A DNA stretch of 52,619 nt, taken from the NCBI GenBank assembly GCA_030433115.1, contig JAUILH010000011.1, positions 1 to 52,619 on the forward strand, in the 5' to 3' direction. A program made the translations under genes and the position numbers. The DNA comes from Bacteroidia bacterium (GTDB lineage Bacteria; Bacteroidota; Bacteroidia; Flavobacteriales_D; JAUILH01). Below, in pieces: positions 1-8,076 of the stretch. Numbering within the stretch: the first letter of the stretch is position 1; each line of letters begins with the position of its first letter. The notes beneath the pieces were generated by a model that was given only the letters and a program-made list of their open reading frames with translations, made no database searches and was not told the origin of the DNA.

Positions 1-854
1 TGGTCATCAAGCGCAACTCGTTTGGTAGAGACTTCCTCATGTTCGTGGTTGTATATGCTGTAAGTAATCGAATCTGAGAGAATGGTGTATTTGAATCCTT
101 CTTTTTTTCTGAAAATCCCTTTAAAATAAATCGTTTGTTCAGGTCTGTATGCAGATCGATCTGTGAAAATGTATGCTTTTGTGTCACTGTTTTGATTGTA
201 GTAATTGTAAAAGTAGGCTCCAGTTACACAAGCTTGACCGTTTTTAAAAGCGACTACAGGAATGTTGTAGTAGTTCTGTGTGAGTTCCTGAGAGTTGAAC
301 AAGGCAGATGCATTTTTGTAATACTCAGGCTCAATGGTTTTGTCTCCTACTTTAATCATGGCTTTGTACGCCTTTACCTTTTTCCCTGATTGTGATTCAG
401 TCATAAAAGAGACCAATTCGTGTTTGGATTTATTCACTACCAGAGAATACTCGGATACGATTACAGGAATTTGTGCAATGTTGGTCCCGGACATGCCTTC
501 CAGAATATAAACCCCGGCGTCTAGTTTGCCTAGATTAATCGCATCAGAGTAACGATTTTTATGAGAGATATACGACCAATGTTTAACTTGCTTGTATGCT
601 TTAATCAGGGAATCTTTGATGGTGTTGCCGTAGCTGCTCAAAGTGTTAAAACTGAAAAAGTCTTCGACATTATCGACCTTGTATAAGGTAAAATGGACTT
701 TAATGTCCTTTTTGTTCCTGTAATAATTGTTGTTGTAGAAATTGACAGAGACTTCCTCTTCCGGAGTAAAAACTTTATAGTTATTGATCTGAAAACTGCC
801 GGCAAACGAGACCGTAGCAAGAAGACTTAAAATGAGTAGACTCAAAAATCGCAT
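1..854 (-). CDS. Alpha-2-macroglobulin family protein, N-terminal part (runs off the window edge)
   Basis: This frame is open from an ATG at 852-854 to the window edge, giving 284 N-terminal residues of a larger protein. Residues 1-18 form a signal peptide (MRFLSLLILSLLATVSFA). Around residue 240 the segment YIFTDRSAYRPEQTIYFKGI is the typical MG-domain signature of bacterial alpha-2-macroglobulins, where tyrosine-rich macroglobulin domains precede the bait region. Such proteins are periplasmic or surface protease traps; the bait region and any thioester motif would lie outside the window. The family call is from recalled motif resemblance. Upstream on the same strand lies the amidase gene, 75 bases away. 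Confidence 0.78.
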   Translation of the reverse strand, partial: MRFLSLLILSLLATVSFAGSFQINNYKVFTPEEEVSVNFYNNNYYRNKKDIKVHFTLYKVDNVEDFFSFNTLSSYGNTIKDSLIKAYKQVKHWSYISHKNRYSDAINLGKLDAGVYILEGMSGTNIAQIPVIVSEYSLVVNKSKHELVSFMTESQSGKKVKAYKAMIKVGDKTIEPEYYKNASALFNSQELTQNYYNIPVVAFKNGQACVTGAYFYNYYNQNSDTKAYIFTDRSAYRPEQTIYFKGIFRKKEGFKYTILSDSITYSIYNHEHEEVSTKRVALDD

Positions 855-929
855 AATATCTGTTTTGATTCTGATTTAATGACAGAACGTTTCAAACTAC
901 TACACGCATATGTAAGATGGGTTCAAAAA

Positions 930-1847
930 TTAATAGCGAACAATGTAAGCATCTTTGAATCCTTTCTCCCTGGCTAGTTTCTGGAGCTTTTTAACCTCTT
1001 TCTTGTCCTTACTCTTGCCTATCGTGTACTTGTATTTGTACATGCTGGATGAATTCACTTTCCGTCTGGTGACTTCTACACCGAGTTTTTTGAATTCAGG
1101 AATATCTGTGTCTACTTTGTCAATAGAAGACATGATTTGAACACGATAGTAGGGGGTGCCGTCTGCAGTTTCGGTATTGCCATCGGTGAAATTGATAGTT
1201 GGATGTTTCTTTTTAAGGAAGGTTCTGGTGGCTCTGAAAATCGCTGAGGCTATGATCTCTTGTCCGTAAGAACTGTTCAGATAAGCTTCTTCTTCCGCGT
1301 TCGACATGAATCCGGCTTCAATTAAAATGCTAGGCATATCGGTGTCTTTCAGGACCTGTAAACTATGATGCCTATCGGCACTGTTTTTCACACCTCTGCT
1401 TTTTCTGCCGGCTCTGGTTTTAAATTCTTTCTCCACCAAGAGTGCAAACTGGTAACTTGTTTTATTGTCGAAAGAATTTACATGGGTCTCAGTGCCTTTC
1501 GCTGCAGCATTATTGGGAGAACCATTGCAATGAACGCTGATAAAATAGTCGGCTTTTTTATTGTTGGCCAAATTGCATCTCGCTGTCAATGAAGGGTAGG
1601 TGTCGTCAGTTCTGGTATAAATGACCTTGACATGCGAGAGGTTGGTTTCAATATAGTTCCCCAATTTTTTGGCTATGATCAAATTGAGTTCTTTCTCATG
1701 CATGTAATCATCTTTACTGGCTAAACGGCCATAGTCTTTTCCTCCATGACCAGGGTCAATAACGATTACAATGTCTTTTTCCGCACCTTCGGAGAATACC
1801 GTGCCTGAGAGCATCAACAGAAGACAAACCAATGCATACTTTACCAT
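930..1847 (-). CDS. N-acetylmuramoyl-L-alanine amidase with C-terminal SPOR-like domain
   Basis: Periplasmic zinc amidase (Amidase_3 family) that cuts the bond between N-acetylmuramic acid and L-alanine in peptidoglycan. A signal peptide covers about residues 1-20. Zinc ligands are visible as H34 (DPGHGGKD), E51 (HEKELN) and H106 (SVHCNG), and the catalytic Glu lies in SILIEAGFMSN. Residues about 230-305 (YYRVQIMSS to the C-terminal AYIVRY) look like a SPOR domain, which binds denuded glycan at division sites; this pairing is common in Bacteroidota amidases. The length of 305 residues is ordinary. Role in daughter-cell separation or wall turnover is inferred. Confidence 0.9.
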   Translation of the reverse strand: MVKYALVCLLLMLSGTVFSEGAEKDIVIVIDPGHGGKDYGRLASKDDYMHEKELNLIIAKKLGNYIETNLSHVKVIYTRTDDTYPSLTARCNLANNKKADYFISVHCNGSPNNAAAKGTETHVNSFDNKTSYQFALLVEKEFKTRAGRKSRGVKNSADRHHSLQVLKDTDMPSILIEAGFMSNAEEEAYLNSSYGQEIIASAIFRATRTFLKKKHPTINFTDGNTETADGTPYYRVQIMSSIDKVDTDIPEFKKLGVEVTRRKVNSSSMYKYKYTIGKSKDKKEVKKLQKLAREKGFKDAYIVRY

Positions 1848-1938
1848 AGTGTAAAATTAGGGTGTTCAAGGTCTGTACTTCAATGAGCGTGCCGAAGATA
1901 TTTACTGCCTGCTGTTAACTAATGCAAAAACTTTATGA

Positions 1939-2469
1939 TTATGGCGCAATTTTGGCGTACAGACAGGCATCTATTAATTGATCTTTTTTGCGGTATGCCT
2001 TTTCGAGCAAGCCTTCTTTTTTGAAACCACATTTTTCCAGGACTTTTTGGGACCCGATATTAAAGTCAAAGACTGGCGCTTCAAGCCTAATAAGTTTATC
2101 TTCCTGAAAAAGATGCGTACAATATGCGTGCAACACAAGTGTCATAATGCCTTTGTTCCAATGATTGGGACCCAACCAATATCCAATTTCATCTTTGTGA
2201 GATTCTATGTCATATTTCATGTGTCTGCCAATGCCTCCTATCAAAGTACCATCATATCGAATCGCCCAGTTTACCAGTTTTTGATAGTCCTGTTTTTGTT
2301 GTTCCACGAAATTAATCCAGGAAATAGCATCCGATAACTGATAGGGGTAGGGCACCTGTAATACATTCTCAACCACTGATTGATGACTGATTTCATTCAT
2401 GAGATCATGCGCATCATTGTCTTTTATTTGTGACAGGGAAAGCTGCGTATTGATCTGAATGTGAGTCAT
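1939..2469 (-). CDS. GNAT acetyltransferase, RimJ/RimL type
   Basis: A 176-residue acetyltransferase of the GNAT fold. The pattern WAIRYDGTLIGGIG, then DEIGYWLGPNHWNKGIMT (acetyl-CoA binding loop region) and NIGSQKVLEKCGFKKEG near the C-terminus is the standard RimJ/RimL signature. I chose the ATG at 2467-2469 (MTHIQINTQLSL), because the open frame upstream to 2541 encodes an unusual Cys/Phe-rich leader that does not resemble the family. Substrate is unknown; relatives acetylate ribosomal protein N-termini or small molecules. Confidence 0.82.
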   Translation of the reverse strand: MTHIQINTQLSLSQIKDNDAHDLMNEISHQSVVENVLQVPYPYQLSDAISWINFVEQQKQDYQKLVNWAIRYDGTLIGGIGRHMKYDIESHKDEIGYWLGPNHWNKGIMTLVLHAYCTHLFQEDKLIRLEAPVFDFNIGSQKVLEKCGFKKEGLLEKAYRKKDQLIDACLYAKIAP

Positions 2470-2813
2470 AACCCGTGAAAAGTACGAAAACAAACCAAAC
2501 AAAAAACAACGCTCAAAATAATTTTGGCACGGTTGATGCATTATGGTGGTTGTTCAAGTAATTCGTAGTTTGGTAAAGTAAAGGAAGGTCTTCTCTTAAT
2601 TGGGAAGGCCTTTCTTCTTTGTAACCTTAAAGGCTTTATTAGCGTAGACTATATTAGGAAGTTACTTGACGTATTGTGTAGGAGATCATTCCTAAAAAAG
2701 ATCTCAAAATTCCCGGGAATCGGGATGAGATAGTTGGAGCCAACAAAACAACCAATGTTTAACCAATTTGTCTCCCAAACACTGTTTTGGGAGCAGAGAT
2801 AAAACTGCCAACT
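2470..2813. other. 344-base intergenic stretch with three hairpins
   Basis: No coding frame of credible composition lies between the divergent GNAT gene and the small secreted protein gene. Three inverted repeats are visible: an imperfect hairpin 2581-2595/2602-2616 followed by a pyrimidine run (terminator-like on plus); a bulged hairpin 2701-2731 (outer arms atctca/tgagat, inner tcccg/cggga) overlapping the palindrome attcccgggaat; and 2772-2779/2786-2793 (ctcccaaa/tttgggag), about 20 bases before the next ATG. No clear TAnnTTTG box was found. The last hairpin could sit in the 5' leader of the next gene. Confidence 0.45.
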
Positions 2814-3191
2814 ATGAAACGAATATTTACACTTTCCATTTTATCAATTCTTATTTTACCTTTTAACACCAGCGCCCAGGATAGAAATCATGAATATCTT
2901 GAGTTTTTGGATCAAACCGATACCAGCTATGTGGTATACTTGGGGACTTTTTCTAAGCAAAAAACCTTTGAATATAGAGATGTGCCATATGCTTTGGTTG
3001 AGATAGAGAAACCTGACGGAAGATTCATGTATTTCTTTGGGAAGTTTCAGACCGTGTGTGATGCCACAAGAGCTCAGAATTTGCTGTATCTCGCGGGTTT
3101 GCCAAAGAAGAAGTCCAAGATTAAGGAATACATAGATTTCAAAGAAAACCCGGATGTAGATACCTATGCACAAGTGTGTGATGCTGATTGA
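2814..3191 (+). CDS. Small secreted protein, SPOR-like
   Basis: 125 residues, starting at the ATG at 2814 because this yields a clean signal peptide (MKRIFTLSILSILILPFNTSAQ). The open frame extends 27 bases further upstream, but that part would precede the signal peptide. The mature part contains YVVYLGTFSKQ, then FFGKFQTVCDATRAQN, LLYLAGLPKK and IKEYID, a spacing that recalls a SPOR-type peptidoglycan-binding fold, though this is weak. Function is unknown. It converges on the DUF2480 gene, with palindrome element A between the two stops. Confidence 0.7.
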   Translation: MKRIFTLSILSILILPFNTSAQDRNHEYLEFLDQTDTSYVVYLGTFSKQKTFEYRDVPYALVEIEKPDGRFMYFFGKFQTVCDATRAQNLLYLAGLPKKKSKIKEYIDFKENPDVDTYAQVCDAD

Positions 3192-3220
3192 TTGGTCTAT
3201 TTTGGTAAACGATCCTTTCA

Positions 3221-3330
3221 TCTAGACCGTAATTCAGAGACCTCTTGATAAAGAGGTCGAAAGAATCTGTTGATTGAGTATATCAGCAGATTCTTTCGCT
3301 CGTTGCACTCGCTCTGAATTGCGGTTTAGA
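3221..3330. repeat. Intergenic palindromic element A (three nested hairpins)
   Basis: Outer arms 3221-3239 and 3312-3330 are inverted 19-mers with two mismatches (core aattcagag/ctctgaatt). Inside are a hairpin of gacctctt/aagaggtc (3239-3258) and a longer one of gaaagaatctg/cagattctttc (about 3259-3297). On the minus strand the head reads accgcaattcagagcgag and then a gcgaaagaatct tail. Elements B and C share this head. It lies just past the DUF2480 stop (minus) and past the plus-strand gene at 2814, so it may also act as a bidirectional terminator. Confidence 0.75.
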
Positions 3331-3343
3331 TATTAAGTCATTA

Positions 3344-3844
3344 CTACTTAGGTCGCTTATACAAAGGCACCGTAGAACATGGCTCTCCGTACATCACACT
3401 TCTCACTACCGATTGAATTTTGTGCATAAAAGCTGCATAGACTTCATGGGGAACCGATTCGTCTCCACAACCTTTTACCACCAAGCGAGCATCTTTGTAA
3501 TTTGCCAAATCTAATTCCTCAATGGCTTTTATCCAGAAGGCAAGTAGCGCATCTTTGGGAGCCAAACACTTCACTGAAGCATTAACTTTGGAAAGGGCAG
3601 ATGTGGTCAACATAAATACCCACGGTGGAATAATGGCATCTTCCGAACAAAACAAGGCTACAGGTGCATCTCCATAGGCTTCCCAATCGTGGCTTTTTAT
3701 CCATGCACGGAAATCTTTCTCACGAATAGCCAACCCTTGCCAGAGTTGGTCTTTCAAGTCCAATTCAAGAACAGATTGAGGTTTAAACTCCAGTAAGTCA
3801 ACCTGAAGCAAACCACTTGTCGCTACTTTATTCTCAATAGCCAT
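3344..3844 (-). CDS. DUF2480 family protein
   Basis: 166 residues matching the Bacteroidota-restricted DUF2480 family as I remember it: KDFRAWIKSHDWEAY, then ALFCSEDAIIPPWVFMLT, KGCGDESVP and the conserved end SVMYGEPCSTVPLYK. Several conserved Cys are present, in FCSED, KGCGD and EPCST. The biochemical role is unknown. The gene starts 1 base past the DUF59 stop, so the two are co-transcribed; in relatives this pair often accompanies SUF iron-sulfur genes, which suggests a cluster-assembly accessory role (inference). No SUF genes are in this window. Confidence 0.88.
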   Translation of the reverse strand: MAIENKVATSGLLQVDLLEFKPQSVLELDLKDQLWQGLAIREKDFRAWIKSHDWEAYGDAPVALFCSEDAIIPPWVFMLTTSALSKVNASVKCLAPKDALLAFWIKAIEELDLANYKDARLVVKGCGDESVPHEVYAAFMHKIQSVVRSVMYGEPCSTVPLYKRPK

Positions 3845-3845
3845 A

Positions 3846-4157
3846 TTATAAAAATCCTAATTCTAATTTAGCTTCTTCACTCATCATGTCCTTATCCCAG
3901 GGTGGATCAAACACAATTTCCAAATCACAACTTTTCACCGCTTCAAGAGACTCAATTCGGTCGATCACTTGCTGAGGCAGGGTTTCCGCTTCCGGACAGT
4001 TTGGAGAGGTCAAAGTCATCAATACCTTCACATTTTGCTCCTGATCAATCTTGATCTCGTAAATCAAGCCCAACTCATATACATCCACAGGGATTTCCGG
4101 GTCGTATACGGTTTTCACCACTGCCACTATTTGGTCTTCTAGTTCTTTCGACATCAC
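3846..4157 (-). CDS. DUF59/MIP18 family iron-sulfur assembly factor (SufT-like)
   Basis: 103 residues forming a single MIP18/PaaD-like domain: VYDPEIPVDVYELGLIYEI, then VLMTLTSPNCPEAETLP and VFDPPWDKDMMSEEAKLELGFL. The Cys in SPNCPEAE is the conserved residue of the family. These proteins help to mature or deliver Fe-S clusters. The start could be either of two adjacent ATGs (4157 or 4154). It is the first gene of a two-gene minus-strand unit with DUF2480 and diverges from hemA across about 130 bases. Confidence 0.92.
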   Translation of the reverse strand: MMSKELEDQIVAVVKTVYDPEIPVDVYELGLIYEIKIDQEQNVKVLMTLTSPNCPEAETLPQQVIDRIESLEAVKSCDLEIVFDPPWDKDMMSEEAKLELGFL

Positions 4158-4289
4158 TGCAAAATTATAGCATTCTTGCTTTCAATTCACTAAAATTTAG
4201 AATTATTCTAATTAAGAGATACTGACAAATACATGACAATACAGATTTACCCCTTTAGCACCTTTGTATAAAGGCAAAAGCTTTAGGTA

Positions 4290-5501
4290 TTGAAAGCATT
4301 TAAGGTAGTAGCAATTACGCACAGAAAAGCTGGTTTAGAAGCAGTTGGCGCATTTCATTTGGATGACGACAAAAGTGCTTCTTTTCTTCAAGGGCTTAAA
4401 GAAGCCATGGGCTGGGATGAATTGATGTACCTATCTACCTGCAATCGCGCCGAATTTTATATCGTTTCCAACCAACCTATCCAACCACATAGTTTACTGA
4501 AGTATTTTAATCAGGAAGACGTTCTGCCTCAGGATAACTTAGAGATTTATGCAGACGAACATGCCATAGATCATTTGTTTAGAGTGGCGTCTTCATTAGA
4601 CTCTATGGTGGTTGGAGAAAGAGAAATCATCACTCAAGTAAGATCTGCTTTTGAGAAGTGCCGTGAGTGGGGCTTGACTGGAGATAATTTAAGATTGGCC
4701 ATTCGAAAAACCATTGAACATGCCAAGCGCGTGTTTACGGAAACTGCGATCGCAAATCACCCGGTGTCTGTCGTGTCTCTGGCATTTAAACAGTTTGTGA
4801 CACTGGAATTTCCCAAAGACTCCAAAATTGTAATGATTGGGGCGGGACAAACCAACCGGTCTATGGCTCGTTTTTTAACTAAGAATGGCTGGACCAATAT
4901 TGATATTTACAACAGAACTTTGGAGAATGGTCAGAAGTTGGCGAAGGAACTTAATTTAAATGCTTTTCCGTTGTCGGAACTTGCATCCAGAGAAAAAGGA
5001 TGTGATGCCATTTTTACTTGTACTGGAGCAGAAGGCGTTGTTTTGACGTGGGATACGTTTAATTCCATCACAGAAGATAACGAGCGCAAGGTGATTGTGG
5101 ATTTGGCAATTCCGGAGGACACTGATGCTAAAATCACTGAGTTGTCTCATGTTGAGTATATCTCTGTAAAGGAGTTGAAACCTATTGCGGAAAGAAATTT
5201 GAAGCAAAGACAAGGAGAAATGGTGTTGTGCGAACATATTTTGGGAGAGAGCATGTTGGAGTTTGAAGTGATGCTGCACGAACGTAAAGTAGAGCGCGCT
5301 ATGAAGGCGGTTCCCGAAAAAGTTAAAGAGATCAAAGCTACGGCCATTGAAAAGGTATTTCATGAAGACATTTCCGGTTTGGATGACAATTCTAAGGAGG
5401 TCCTTGAAAAGGTGATGAATTATTTAGAAAAGAAATACATCAGTGTGCCTATGAAATTGGCGAAAGAAATTATCCTGGATAAGCGTTATGAGGAAAGGTA
5501 A
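4290..5501 (+). CDS. hemA: Glutamyl-tRNA reductase
   Basis: First step of C5-pathway tetrapyrrole synthesis: NADPH reduction of glutamyl-tRNA to glutamate-1-semialdehyde. The N-terminal catalytic domain contains the nucleophile C51 in YLSTCNRAEFY and the segment SSLDSMVVGEREIITQVR; the NADPH fold has IVMIGAGQTNRSMA; a C-terminal dimerisation helix follows. Start is TTG at 4290: an in-frame TAG at 4284-4286 excludes anything upstream and the next ATG would remove the catalytic Cys. 403 residues is normal. The 3' end overlaps hemC by 14 bases. Confidence 0.96.
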   Translation: MKAFKVVAITHRKAGLEAVGAFHLDDDKSASFLQGLKEAMGWDELMYLSTCNRAEFYIVSNQPIQPHSLLKYFNQEDVLPQDNLEIYADEHAIDHLFRVASSLDSMVVGEREIITQVRSAFEKCREWGLTGDNLRLAIRKTIEHAKRVFTETAIANHPVSVVSLAFKQFVTLEFPKDSKIVMIGAGQTNRSMARFLTKNGWTNIDIYNRTLENGQKLAKELNLNAFPLSELASREKGCDAIFTCTGAEGVVLTWDTFNSITEDNERKVIVDLAIPEDTDAKITELSHVEYISVKELKPIAERNLKQRQGEMVLCEHILGESMLEFEVMLHERKVERAMKAVPEKVKEIKATAIEKVFHEDISGLDDNSKEVLEKVMNYLEKKYISVPMKLAKEIILDKRYEER

Positions 5502-6393
5502 GGAACTCATTATTGGGTCAAGAGGATCAGAATTAGCCCTGTGGCAAGCCAATCACGTAAAAGACCAACTAGAAGATTGTGGTTATCAGGTGAACATTCG
5601 AATCATCAAAACCAAAGGAGATAAAATTCAGAACCTTAGTTTTGATAAGATTGAAGGGAAAGGCTTTTTTACAAAAGAATTGGAAGACGCTTTGTTGTCT
5701 GAAGAAGTAGACTTGGCAGTGCATTCCTTGAAGGATTTGGAAACGACTCAGCCGGAAGGTCTTGAATTGGCCGCTGTCTCCAAAAGAAACAGTCCGCATG
5801 ACGTGTTGCTCATTAAGCAAGAAAGTTACTCCGAGCAAAATACCTGGGGGCTTCCTGAAAATGCCGTAGTTGGCACATCTTCATGTCGCCGACAAGCCTG
5901 GTTGAAGCAACATATTTCAGATGTGAATTTGGTAGACCTGAGAGGCAATGTGCCTACTAGGATCCAAAAGTTAAGAAACGGAGATATGGATGCCATTGTG
6001 TTGGCAGAAGCCGGGATCAACCGAATTAGCCCGAATGTTTCTGGTTTACACAAGTTTGTATTACCCTTAAATGAATTCGTGCCAGCACCAGCTCAGGGTG
6101 TTTTGGGACTTCAAATTCGATCGAATGATCAAAGGTTACAAGAAGCCATTGCACCACTGAATGATCCACAGGTGAAAACCGAAATCTCTGTTGAAAGAGG
6201 CATTTTGAACGGCATTGGAGGCGGTTGTCATGTGCCTTTGGGGGCTTTTTGCATAACACGAGAAACTGATTTATTGGAAGTCACGGTGGCCTATGAAGGT
6301 GATAAGGGATACGAAAAACATGATCTGGTAGCTACTGACAGTGCTTCCTTAATTCAAAAAGCTCTGATATCATTAGGTCTCGTATCTTCATAA
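5488..6393 (+). CDS. hemC: Porphobilinogen deaminase (hydroxymethylbilane synthase)
   Basis: Polymerises four porphobilinogens to hydroxymethylbilane. 301 residues, usual length. Visible hallmarks are IGSRGSELALWQ at the N-terminus, the catalytic Asp in LAVHSLKDLE (D83), ASCRR-type phosphate-binding SSCRRQAWL, and the dipyrromethane cofactor Cys C247 in GIGGGCHVPLGA. The ATG at 5488 lies inside the end of hemA (14-base overlap), implying translational coupling. Its own 3' end overlaps the probable beginning of hemD. Confidence 0.97.
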   Translation: MRKGKELIIGSRGSELALWQANHVKDQLEDCGYQVNIRIIKTKGDKIQNLSFDKIEGKGFFTKELEDALLSEEVDLAVHSLKDLETTQPEGLELAAVSKRNSPHDVLLIKQESYSEQNTWGLPENAVVGTSSCRRQAWLKQHISDVNLVDLRGNVPTRIQKLRNGDMDAIVLAEAGINRISPNVSGLHKFVLPLNEFVPAPAQGVLGLQIRSNDQRLQEAIAPLNDPQVKTEISVERGILNGIGGGCHVPLGAFCITRETDLLEVTVAYEGDKGYEKHDLVATDSASLIQKALISLGLVSS

Positions 6394-7040
6394 GTAGAAC
6401 GCTCAACTTACAGGAAAAGGAGCAATTGGTCAGTAAAGGCTTTGAGCCTGTTGATCTGTCACTTATTAAAAAAGTTGCACTAGACATTTCTGTGGAAGAC
6501 TTGGCTCAACCAAATTGGATTTTCTTTTCAAGTAGATTTGGTGTTGAAAGCTTTTTTGATTTAAATATCGGAGTGAATGATGTTAAATGGGGGGCAATAG
6601 GTGGTATTACAGCGAAAACCATGCGCGAGTACATTGATGAGCCCATCCAGTTCGTGGGTGACTCGAATGATACCAGGGAGATTGCGAGTGCCTTCGAAAA
6701 GGTATGTGCCGGACAAACGGTATGGTTCCCAGGTTCATTGAAAAGCAAACGAATCGTTCAACAACATTTGGATAAAGTTTGTCAGGTAATTGATCTGCCT
6801 ATTTACGACACAGTTAAGAGAACAGCCGTCGTTCAGGAATCAGATGTATACATATTTACGAGTCCTTTGAATGTTGACTCATTTTTTGATAGCAATATGA
6901 TTCCGATGGGAGCAGAAATTTGGGCGATTGGTAAAACTACAGAAGCAGCTTTGAAGCACTACACCGACTTGAAAATTCGTTTGCCAAAAAGAAGTTCAGT
7001 GCACGCCATTTTGGAACGGGTTGTAGAGGAAAGAGCCTAG
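6372..7040 (+). CDS. hemD: Uroporphyrinogen-III synthase, probably with a non-standard start codon
   Basis: Cyclises and inverts ring D of hydroxymethylbilane to give uroporphyrinogen III. The body shows WIFFSSRFGVESFF, WGAIGGITAKTMRE, VYIFTSPLNVDSFF and the end IRLPKRSSVHAILERV, consistent with the two-domain HemD fold. The first ordinary start is TTG at 6426, but the frame stays open upstream to 6339 and encodes RIFISRTLNLQEKEQLVSKG, the expected first strand and helix of HemD. No ATG, GTG or TTG exists there; ATT at 6372 (or ATC at 6369) inside the end of hemC is the best candidate. Start is therefore uncertain; the stop is firm. Confidence 0.87.
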   Translation: MRSRIFISRTLNLQEKEQLVSKGFEPVDLSLIKKVALDISVEDLAQPNWIFFSSRFGVESFFDLNIGVNDVKWGAIGGITAKTMREYIDEPIQFVGDSNDTREIASAFEKVCAGQTVWFPGSLKSKRIVQQHLDKVCQVIDLPIYDTVKRTAVVQESDVYIFTSPLNVDSFFDSNMIPMGAEIWAIGKTTEAALKHYTDLKIRLPKRSSVHAILERVVEERA

Positions 7041-7051
7041 CCTTGAATGTA

Positions 7052-7125
7052 ACTCAGAGTCCTGGTGAAAGAGGGGTGAAAGAGTGTGTTCCACGACAAG
7101 AAGACTCTTTCGCTGCACTCTGAGT
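7052..7125. repeat. Intergenic palindromic element B (diverged)
   Basis: Arms actcagagt (7052-7060) and actctgagt (7117-7125) enclose gaaagagt/actctttc-type inner repeats. Read on minus, its head (ctactcagagtgcagcgaaa) aligns with the heads of elements A and C after a short deletion. It lies between the hemD stop and the ispD 3' relic; relative to the relic it sits where A sits relative to DUF2480 and C relative to queA, directly past a minus-strand stop. Confidence 0.6.
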
Positions 7126-7151
7126 AGCGTTATCCGGTGGTGGTCATTAGT

Positions 7152-7194
7152 CTAGCTCAAGTACAACTCTGCCACCCGCAAATCCTCAGGTCTG
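7152..7194 (-). pseudogene. Relic of the ispD 3' end (second copy of the last codons)
   Basis: 43 bases on minus read RPEDLRVAELYLS-stop in one frame; the intact ispD ends RPEDLRVAELYLGA-stop. The 34 bases 7161-7194 match 9626-9659 with a single difference (CCT here, CCG in ispD), which is synonymous in the ispD frame. The stop codon is kept, with one codon fewer at the end. Nothing upstream of this resembles ispD, so it is a detached 3' end. It marks the left edge of the inserted segment described as a cassette. Confidence 0.85.
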
Positions 7195-7551
7195 TTTAAT
7201 GAGCTGTTCTACATCTTCTTCAGCAATTCTGTAGGGGCTTATCATTTTTTTAACAATATCTTGTTTTTCAGAATGATCAATTGAGTCCCATTGACCAATT
7301 ATTTTGAGCCTGGAAACAATATTCTGCCTCTGATCTGGGAACAACTCAAAGAATGTTGAGGTTTCAATACCATCATCATTTATGCCTAATTCCTTTAGTT
7401 TAGTAGTGTATTCCTCCAATACTTTTGCGAAGATCTCAGCAACAATGGGACTCAACATTAATTCTTCTAAAATCTCGTTATCTCCACCGTATTTCATATA
7501 TGCAAGCCCTTTACTAAGGGCTGATAGTTCACCAATGTTTTCAATTTTCAT
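7186..7551 (-). CDS. Hypothetical protein, possible second immunity gene of the cassette
   Basis: 121 residues, acidic and helical, without signal peptide or membrane segment; I recognise no family. Notable segments are NEILEELMLSPIVAEIFAKV and FFELFPDQRQNIVSRLKIIG. It follows the likely immunity gene by 72 bases on the same strand. Its last codons (CAG ACC TGA) come from the ispD relic, and the TGA exists only because the relic has CCT where ispD has CCG. It may be an accessory or immunity protein, or a gene truncated by the insertion event. Confidence 0.65.
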   Translation of the reverse strand: MKIENIGELSALSKGLAYMKYGGDNEILEELMLSPIVAEIFAKVLEEYTTKLKELGINDDGIETSTFFELFPDQRQNIVSRLKIIGQWDSIDHSEKQDIVKKMISPYRIAEEDVEQLIKQT

Positions 7552-7623
7552 ATTTACTTTTAAGAATTGTGGTTTTATCTAAAGACACAAGTTAGAATAA
7601 CTTGCACCAGCTCATTGACAAGC

Positions 7624-8076
7624 TTAACCTAGCTTGGGGAAGTTAGGCAGAACAATTTTCTTTGTTTCGAACTCTGACAACTGTATCGGAATCTCGTCAC
7701 ATACAAACTCTGTGGAATCTCTATTATCCCATACAATAAGGAAATGTTCATTAACCATTTTTATCCTATAACCTATTAGGCCTTCCTCTTCTCCTTCTCT
7801 TGACACAATCTTTTCTATCATTGAAATCTCAACATCTAAAAAGTTAGAGATGAGAAAGCTATCCTTCATCTCATAAATAGGATATTTAAACTCACCTTCT
7901 ATCTCACTTAAGTTTATTAGATCAGGCTCATTTTCCTCTATAGAAAACTCACCTAATCCGTCACCAACACTACAGTGGTACCAATGATTGTCGATATAAA
8001 AAAAAACGACAATTATCTTACCTATCAGCTCATCACCAATATAGAAAGACTTATATTTTATACTTTTTAGTATCAT
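7624..8076 (-). CDS. Probable immunity protein for the Rhs-type toxin
   Basis: 150 residues, soluble, acidic, no signal peptide, no family recognised. It begins in a TAATG overlap with the stop of the toxin gene, the classic toxin-then-immunity arrangement of polymorphic toxin loci. The protein is beta-rich by eye (SFYIGDELIGKIIVVFFYID; LIGYRIKMVNEHFLIVWDN) and ends FETKKIVLPNFPKLG. The immunity assignment rests on position and size only. Confidence 0.7.
   Translation of the reverse strand: MILKSIKYKSFYIGDELIGKIIVVFFYIDNHWYHCSVGDGLGEFSIEENEPDLINLSEIEGEFKYPIYEMKDSFLISNFLDVEISMIEKIVSREGEEEGLIGYRIKMVNEHFLIVWDNRDSTEFVCDEIPIQLSEFETKKIVLPNFPKLG

Noticed and set aside
638..820. Short minus-strand frame of 60 residues near the left edge
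   Set aside because: Lies in a different frame inside the alpha-2-macroglobulin gene, which is open through to the window edge.
2701..2793. Hairpins before the 2814 gene as a riboswitch
   Set aside because: No conserved aptamer pattern I know; simple inverted repeats only.
7141..7200. Left cassette edge as a transposon inverted terminal repeat
   Set aside because: The two copies are direct, not inverted, and both read as the end of ispD with synonymous differences, so they are coding relics rather than terminal repeats.
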